From Rutstroemia sp. NJR-2017a BVV2 (lineage: Eukaryota; Ascomycota; Leotiomycetes; Helotiales; Rutstroemiaceae): 64,000 nucleotides of DNA. The notes beneath the pieces were generated by a model. It ran no database searches, was not told where the DNA came from, and saw only the letters and a list, made by a program, of their open reading frames with translations. The stretch is taken from NCBI GenBank assembly GCA_002946415.1, contig NJPS01000046.1, positions 1,736,001 to 1,800,000 on the forward strand, given 5' to 3'. The first letter of the stretch is position 1. Each line of letters begins with the position of its first letter. This document shows, in pieces, positions 56,702 to 64,000 of this stretch. A program made the translations under genes and the position numbers.

Positions 56702-59700
56702 TTACAAACTAACCGTCACCGTCATACTATTACTATGCACCAACAACACCGGCGGCAGCCCCTGACACAGCACCTCCAAATCCCCCAGATAACTCTTACT
56801 ATTCTCCTCACTCATCCCCGTCCCCTCCACCGGACTCGGCAGCGTCGTAAAAATAACCGCCGTCTCCGCACTCTGCGATCGTATCAATTGATTAAGAATC
56901 AAATGCTGAGCTCGACATGGTAGATCATTGAACGATATCGGAACCGATTGCAGCGAGTATGAAGAGGACCGGCGTGAGAGCTCCGGCGACTCGGGGATGT
57001 GAGAGAATGTGGATGAAGACTGATACGCGGAGGGGATGCGGGATTGGGATGTTTTCCGCGTGGTGGGCGGAGAGGGAGTGTCGGCGAACATGATGCTGGG
57101 ACCGGGGCCGTCTTCGGTGGCTACGCGGGTTATGGGAACAGGTTTTGAGGAGAATTTTGGGGTGGATGTGTGACGGGAGAGTGGCGGGCGGACGGATCGT
57201 GAAGGTGGTACTGGACGTTGGGACGACGTCCCCTTTGTGAGTGAATCAGCCATCGCCTTTTGACTATCTTTGAGAGCTTGAAGCGTTGTAGTAAGATTAG
57301 AGATGGAATCCCTCTTCGTTGGACTACGCGGTCGTGGGTGTGGTGGTGATACTGGTGATACTGGAGCAGAAGGGCTAGGTCCTGACACAGTTTCTGGCTT
57401 GTTAAAACCATCCGGTAAGGGAGGTCGTTTTGTTGAACGTGTAGGCACAACGGGCTCTTTCTCACCTGCGGCCCGTTTTGAAATTGGCGGACCACGCATG
57501 CTATCTCCATGACTTCTCCTTCGTACGAGTCGACCAGGCCCGTTGAAGATAGACTCTGTATCTGATTCGAAATCATCAAGGTCGCCTTCACTTGCAGCAC
57601 TTTCATCATCGGCTTCAGATTCAGTGTCATATTCCGAATCACTGCCAGAATCTTCACTAGCGCTTGCCGCGTGCCGACTTATGACATCAGGCTCTAGTCG
57701 TTGAGATCTCATACCAAAGCTTACCCCCAACTTCTTTAGATTGCTCATGTTATGCCGCTTTCTAGACTTCCTCAGGAGTCGTTTCAGGCCAAGGAAACGT
57801 TGAGCCTGTTTAAGCATTAATTTGCGACTCGATACAACACAACACACACGATGACAACTATGAATCAAGAAAACTCACCCGTTCACCTCTTGGACCCTGT
57901 TGGAAAGATGCTTCGGGCCAAGTAGGGGAGGCTTGAAAGATATTGGCAATTTGAGCCAGGTCCACGGCAGCAGAAGTTGTTCCTCCTCGATTTCCGCGCA
58001 ACTGCTGTATTTCGTCCCACCATTCTTGAGCCTTAAGGCATTCTTCTACTTCTGCGACTTTTTCTGAATCTGCATTCGCTCCATTGATAATGACCTCGTA
58101 AGACGGAATATCTCCTGAGGCAAGCCAGAAAACGAGGATCTCTGCTTCGATGCGAAGATTCTCGAGCAATGATCTCACCCTACCACGTTCCTCTTCCACA
58201 TCTGTTTCGTATTCAACAAAGACAGCAACACGCAACTTGTATGCTTTTTTCCAAGCAGGCACTGTATTCAATATTGCGCCAAGCTGAAGAATCAATGTAT
58301 CTATGTTATCGTCAGCAAGCTCTGTATATCTCAATAGGCTCTAAATAGGATATCCTTCGTAGCAACGACTCTTTCTTTGCTAGTGCGTAACTTACAAGTA
58401 TCAAAATTTGTAGTCAGAACGTTCTGCTTTCTGTCTCCTTCAGCAGCAATCTCTGCAGACATCTGAATCGGCCAGAGATCGATGTACTTTTTGGTATTTT
58501 CCGAGCCAGGCAGTTCCAGATCTCGGAATCCTTTTGCAACCGCAACGTTAATCTGTAGCTTGAAGAGCAGATCTTCTAAAATTGTTACGTAGCTAGTGAC
58601 ACTCATCATGCCTTCGGTGCGACACAAGTCCGTTGGAAGTACACCTTCCATTTTCTTCTCTCTACTATTCTGACGTTTGTTCGAAGGTGGCTGCTTCTGT
58701 GACTGTGGTGATTGTGGCTGGGAGCCTTCTGCGAGATCTATCAGCGGTTGCGAATTTTTCAGGTCGTCCAAGTTATAGAATCCCATGACAGCAATGTTGG
58801 GTCTCATCCCCCCTAATCCAGCATTAAGGATGAGATTGCGAGCACCCCATTCTACGGCTGGAGAAATGGCGATGTTCACAAAAGCTTTGATTTTTGAGAA
58901 ATCAATGTATTTTGTCCAAGCAGCTTGTTGACGACGCTGTTTAGGTAGTCAGCACATCTCTAGTCCAAAATCATTCGACTGATCCACTTACGGCTTCTGG
59001 GATTGCCTGGCTGAAGTCTTCCGTTACAATGATATGTCCGAGGATATATAAGGCACCCTTTTTCATAGAATTGCAAAACTGTATAAGCTTATATTGCCGG
59101 CGAGGATCATTCACAAGCAAGATGACTTGAGGGCGCCAAAACTTAACATGTTCCTGCCTAAGCTTAAGAAGATATTTCCTGATCTGGTGATATATCAAAC
59201 TCTGGGATACGTCACCCCAGCTTTTTGGCTCAACAGAGTAATGGATGAGTAGAAAAATTAGCAGAAGAATTCCCACACAGCCGGTAGCATAGGATCCATC
59301 AACGAAGAACATGGCAGCTCCTGAAGATATGGCGCCGGCGAAAGCAGTCTGCCAGTTGAAGAAATGGAAACTTGGACGCCAATTGGGAGCGGATCCGACA
59401 GAAAGGAGGAAGCAAGCTAAGTTCATAACCAGGAAAGTCATCTAGACATAATTAGCACGTACTACGGTACAAAAAAATTGAATGGAAGGTGATTTTAGAC
59501 TGAGCATGATGCAGACAGAAGATGGGTACACTTCAAGCATATATCACTTACAAGATAGGTCATAGTGACGAAACTAGCAATTTGATTGAGATCTCCAAGC
59601 ATCGCCAATTGAGTGATAATGAATGTGAAGAAGATGGCGAAAGTTGGTTCATCGGCCTTCTTCGTCCCTTGCGCGAAAACGGAAAACCCTGGCAACAAGC

Positions 59701-61074
59701 TATCTCTTGCAATGGCTTGAAGAAGCTTTGCTGAACCAATGATACCCATTAGAACGGAGAACAGACTGGTACATACTTCTCCAGCAAGAATCAAGAGACC
59801 AGACATGTTGACCTCCTGGATGATGTTGGCATTTCTTAGGAATGACGCTCGGGTAACTGAAGAAGCCATGGATAGTATGACCAGGGAATACAGAACAAAG
59901 GTAGTAATAAGCCCATAGAGAGTGCCCTTGGGTATTGACCTGCTCGGATTCTTCAGATCTCCAGACATACTTGCGCCAGCAAAGATGCCACCTGTCGCTG
60001 GAAACAAAATTCCAAACAAGTCTTGGAACGTCTCCTTACCATTGATCTGACTGCCCGCAGCTCCTTTGGTTAGGCGAGGCATCAAATTATCGGCAAGGGT
60101 TCGTATGCTGAGACCCGTGTATTCAATTCCAAGTTTTCGGCTTTCAAATGGACCAACAACCAGCGCAGATAATGGAATGCTCAATGTTGAAATAAAGATA
60201 ATGACTAGAAGTCCATTGCTAGCGCGGGCAAATATCCCAGACCCAGCGAAACAGACCAGCGTACATAAGACCATTATGATCGTAGCCCATAGGTAACAAT
60301 ACCATTGGGTCTCCGGAATGATTTGAGACCAGTTGCCATCATCTGCACCAAAGTTCAAGGTTATACAGTCGATTAAGCCAACAGCATTCATTCCCGTGTT
60401 GAAGACGAATCCCATGTAAAAAACAATCCCAATCGATCCGCCGAATTCGGGTCCCAAAGATCTTGATATCAGATAATAAGCCCCGCCGCCGCGCACAGTG
60501 CCATTCGAAGCGATCGCAGAGAGGGAGAATGTAGTGATAAAGTTAACGACATAGGCAGCGAGGAGCATACCTAAGACTGGTCAGCACAAGTCTTAATGTT
60601 GATATGCAAGGACAAACCCATCATTCCCAGTATTCCGCCCTGCCCTAGGATAAACCCAAATCGAAGGAACATTAGAATGCTCAAAACATTGAGGCACGTC
60701 GGCACATAGACGCCGGAGAACATTCCTAGCTTTCCCTGCCCACCAATAGGTCGCGGACCTAACCCCGCTCTTGGAATCGCTGCACCATGTTTCCTCCTCT
60801 CCGCTTCATTGTGCATTTGCACGGTTAGGGAGTTATCCGCCATAGTGCCCGCAGAGTATGGATCTTGCCGTTGCTCTTCCCTGGAGTCTCCATTGTCGAC
60901 ATTCTCGGGATTATCGCGTGAGAATAAATGTAGGACTCGGTCCGTCCATGAGCTATTGTGGGCGGTCCCTCGCGCATCAGGCGGCCCTTCTGTCGTTGGT
61001 CCATGTCCATTGCGACTGGTGCTAGATGCGCCAGATGCGCCGGTGTTGTCAATGTTCTGCCCTGCAATGGGCAT
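56702..61074 (-). CDS. VHC1: Vacuolar cation-chloride cotransporter (SLC12/KCC family)
   Basis: Six exons, 60618-61074, 59552-60570, 58992-59441, 58396-58936, 57879-58300 and 56702-57805, give 1330 residues. A hydrophilic N-terminus leads to [20 protein letters not shown] and [13 protein letters not shown] (first spans), then [37 protein letters not shown] and [13 protein letters not shown], all hallmarks of the SLC12 amino-acid-permease fold. The soluble C-terminal half has the SLC12 domain ([33 protein letters not shown]). Yeast Vhc1 moves K+ and Cl- at the vacuole. The final exon holds a Ser/Asp/Glu-rich segment ([20 protein letters not shown]) and a Pro/Ser-rich region before the family-typical end [20 protein letters not shown]. 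An upstream in-frame Met at 61101 is possible but less likely. Confidence 0.93.
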
Positions 61075-61834
61075 TCTCAATGTAAATTGTAGCAATAGCA
61101 AAACCTACCCCGAAATAGGACGTTATTTGACCCAAATATGTTGATATTCATATAGGTAACGAGATGTAGGTAGGATTTTGAAAGTCAAGCATAGTTCTGA
61201 GGAGCAAAGGATTATTGTCGTCCGGGATCTCCTCGCGACTAAACGTGCCGAATAAACGTCATGGGGCAGGTTTCGGTTACAAACCTTCCAAACCTTCCAA
61301 ACCTTCCAAACCTTAGGTAGTATCACGTCACTGCATCTAGTTATCTGAAGTGACAATTCGTATATCGTTCTGACTCTACTTGGCGAACGCGCGTGTGCGA
61401 AGTACCTGTACTGGAATCTACATCTACAGTTTAGGCAACAAGAGCTTGAGCATAACTTCCTTCATGTTGAACACGGCGGAAATCCCGTTAGTTTCCAAGG
61501 GGTGTTCCGGTTCCTGTTGGATTTTAGCTCATTGTCCAGTCCGCGCGAATGGGTACTGTTTGGGTCTCAGCTGATCTACCATATGACCGGAAAGGTCCCA
61601 CGGATGGAATACCCAAGCCAGCTCTCTGACGGCTCTTTATTTTGCGGTACAGTATGAGTCGCGTAATAAGTAGTAAAGTTTTAGGTTGTCAAGTTTCCTT
61701 TGTTAGTTTCGAAAGTATCAACGCTAATGTGTAAGGGAGACTACGGTATGAATGGTGTTATCGCTGATCACCGTACTCTATTGCTTGACTTCCTCCGCCC
61801 TCTGGTAAACGATCACTGGAGTCAGTTTCGTTTC
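61075..61834. other. Intergenic between the monooxygenase gene and VHC1
   Basis: VHC1 promoter side and monooxygenase 3' flank; holds a 9-bp repeat (listed). No gene seen. Confidence 0.5.
61281..61314. repeat. 9-bp tandem repeat upstream of VHC1
   Basis: Three exact AAACCTTCC units plus a partial fourth, about 210 bp upstream of the VHC1 start. Confidence 0.85.
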
Positions 61835-63225
61835 TCACAACCGAAATCTCCAGTTCTGAGTCTTTCTTGCCAATCGGAATCGGATCTCATGGTATAAGTG
61901 GCCAACAAAACTATCCATATATTCGGAGCCAATGGCTCTGCTCCAGTGTAGCGTAGTGTTTGCAAAAGACGACACTTTATCCTCATAGCTCTGCAGGTCT
62001 ATTTCGCCGGCAATGAATTTCGCAAGGAAAAGACAGTGCATCGCGCATTGATTTGTGCTCTGTGCCGCGTGCGGTCGAAAGAGTGCGAATGCATCCCCTA
62101 CTAAGAAAAGCTTGCCATCAAAGTGAGATGCTCTCGGCGAAACACAATCATATATTCCCGTGACGAATGGTGTGTCGATCTTGTTGACCAACTCCTTGAT
62201 CGGGGCAGGAAAATGTTCATTGCCGTAAGCCTGCTTCTTTGCCCAAACCTCGGGACGGACCTTACCAAATGGCACAGTTCTCTGGTGTTGCAGGCCATCA
62301 ATATCAGTCATTATGGACAAATACTCAGGAGAATCCTTTCCACAAGTATCATACCAGACAAGGTTGACATGTCGTTCCCCAGGTTTGACACTCCCATCCC
62401 CCCCAGGAATGAGATAGCTGTTCATCGTCAGTGTATTTCTAGTACCCAAAAGTTCTGCAATCACATACACTGCAATGTAGTAGCGATCGCCGTAGTAACG
62501 GATGCATCTGTCCAAGAGAAAATCCAAGGTCTGCCGCGAGACCATATGCTCAGGCACAACACCGCGCCAGGTCAAAATCCCTGCGTATGGAATTTGCATA
62601 TTTGGATAGAGTAGTTTCCTGATAGATGATCCTGCACCATCCGCAGCGATTACTAGATCACAATGAAGAACGTCCTCTATTCCACTTTCAATGTCTTCAT
62701 AGGTTACTGTAACACCTTTCTCTTTTACATAAGAAACAGTTTTGACTCGTTTCCCTACATCATACGTAACGGAGCCGTCTTCTGGAGAATCAGGTGGTGG
62801 GACAGGGACGTAATCGCTCTTGAGTCCATCGAAATTTGCTCTCAATCGATAATAGAATGTCTTCCAGGTTGTCAGCTTGAATGGAACCGGCCGACTCTCA
62901 GTTATATTAAGATTGGTATCAACGACCTCCAGCTTAGAGGCAGTAACAAATTGCGGGCGACCTTGGATCCTGTCATGTTTGTGTAAAAGTTCCTGGCCAT
63001 AGGCACCTATGCTCATTCCGGCAGCCTGTCCCTCTCGAATGGAGGTTGAATACTGTTCGAAGATGTGGATATTGTGCCCAAGCTGTTTGAGCATAACACC
63101 ATGCATCAAGCCTGCTAGGGAGCCACCAATCTAAGCAATGCAATATCAGACAACGCACCAGTCAATTGTAGATCTCTTGTATCACTCACAATAACCACGT
63201 TCAAAGGGCTTTTGGCCATTTTCAT
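61835..63225 (-). CDS. FAD-dependent monooxygenase (aromatic hydroxylase type)
   Basis: Exons 63190-63225 and 61835-63130 give 443 residues (441 from the second Met at 63219). The N-terminus NVVIIGGSLAGLMHG is the dinucleotide-binding fold (G-G-S-L-A-G), ending in the acidic residue of IHIFEQ. DLVIAADGAGSSIRKLLYP is the conserved DG motif, and LFLVGDAFALFRPHAAQS is the GD motif that contacts FAD; here GDA is followed by Phe-Ala-Leu-Phe-Arg-Pro instead of the more common His-x-x-x-Pro. Overall this is a class A flavoprotein monooxygenase; GILTWRGVVPE and the C-terminal LHWSRAIGSEYMDSF resemble the 2,6-dihydroxypyridine hydroxylase branch. Substrate unknown. No partner biosynthetic genes are visible to the right edge. 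Confidence 0.87.
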
Positions 63226-64000
63226 AATACTGGAATCAGACGGCGAATTTGGATTGTTGGCGTCAGCGCAGAAACGTATTCAGCAAGAACTAAGTTGAGC
63301 TCAAAGTCCAACCAGAGTAGCAGTAACAGAAAATGCAGCATAGATGAAACGCCAGTCTCTCTCAACGTAAGTAGAAATAAATGATGATCAAATGTGTAAA
63401 GCACCAAGCAGTCACTTTGTGTGATTGAATGCTCAGATTGGAGAAGAAAGACATCGCTCGAATTAAGGATCTAAGAGAAAGTCGGGATATATAGAGACGC
63501 TGTTTGTCTAACTGTTGGTTTCTTACTCTTCCCGAGTCCCTTCTCCATGGGGTTTGGATCCCAAGTGAATGAATGATATGCATACTTTCAGTAATTCAGA
63601 GGAGACCGTCATAGAGGTAACGGAGATGATTGGAAGTGCAAGGATGGTAAATAAATGGCCCATCGAGCATAGTGCAGACTCTGCATACTTCTACTGCTGA
63701 CATGATGTTGACGTGAATGGAAGGTTGACTGTACAGTACATTCGGATCAGATGTCATCTCGGCTTAAGAAGGTCTTTGCTGTAGGTGGACCGATTCAGTA
63801 TTCCGCGATAAGCCAATCAGAAAATAGAAAATGCGAAGATCATTGGCCAAGTTTTTTGCTTCTTCTTTTCGGGGTCTTCCATATTGGCATGGACCACTTT
63901 ATGATTGAGATCTAAGTGACCTTACGAACATCAACAAGGCAGGTGACAGCCATTCCACCATAGGACCATTCATTTCTTCCGAAGCAGAAAAGCTATTTAG
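63226..64000. promoter_or_regulatory. Upstream region of the monooxygenase gene
   Basis: No gene is recognised. A minus-strand CTATATATCC at 63485-63494, about 265 bp upstream of the start, may be the TATA element. Confidence 0.35.

Noticed and set aside
63860..63900. Possible start of a further minus-strand gene (MEDPEKKKQKTWPMIF)
   Set aside because: Stops after about 19 codons with no convincing donor.

Overview
The window reads as nuclear DNA of a filamentous ascomycete (Pezizomycotina). It has dense protein-coding genes with short introns of about 43 to 128 nt carrying GTAAGT/GTATG-type donors and CTAAC-like branch sites, and single-copy families typical of moulds (eisosome protein 1, Ies1, recyclin-1, Vhc1, a small fungal bZIP, a fungal SLATT protein). 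A Leotiomycete-like genome is my best guess from protein style; this is not proven. No rRNA, tRNA, CRISPR or intact transposon was recognised.

Layout. Positions 1-622 hold the 5' part of a four-finger C2H2 transcription factor gene (minus strand, running off the left edge). About 17 kb (623-17740) follow with no gene I can support, only short tandem repeats. From 17741 to 21394 lies a poorly conserved island: a polytopic membrane protein gene (minus) and, divergently, an alpha/beta-hydrolase-like protein fused to a membrane segment (plus). A 14-bp minisatellite sits between them.

From 22102 onward the window is a gene-dense housekeeping block: a nine-exon SNF2-RING ATPase (Irc20/SHPRH type) whose N-terminus imitates the histone H3 tail; mitoribosomal mS41 (FYV4); a small bZIP protein; INO80 subunit Ies1; recyclin-1; the TFIIH kinase Kin28/CDK7; an Sfk1/DRAM-type membrane protein; a SLATT-domain protein; a CX5R protein tyrosine phosphatase; eisosome protein 1; DNA polymerase delta subunit B; a small GPI-anchored protein; phosphatidylinositol synthase; the vacuolar cation-chloride cotransporter Vhc1; and an FAD-dependent monooxygenase.

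Two functional threads recur: chromatin, transcription and replication (C2H2 factor, SNF2-RING ATPase, Ies1, Kin28, Pol31, bZIP), and phosphoinositide, plasma-membrane and endosome biology (PIS1, SFK1, EIS1, RCY1, VHC1). They look like ordinary fungal neighbours rather than a co-regulated cluster. I rebuilt exon structures by hand from splice signals, reading phase and protein continuity. The strongest candidates for something new are the H3-tail mimic, the hydrolase/membrane-protein island, the stop-free intron in KIN28 and the long gene-free region upstream of the zinc-finger gene.
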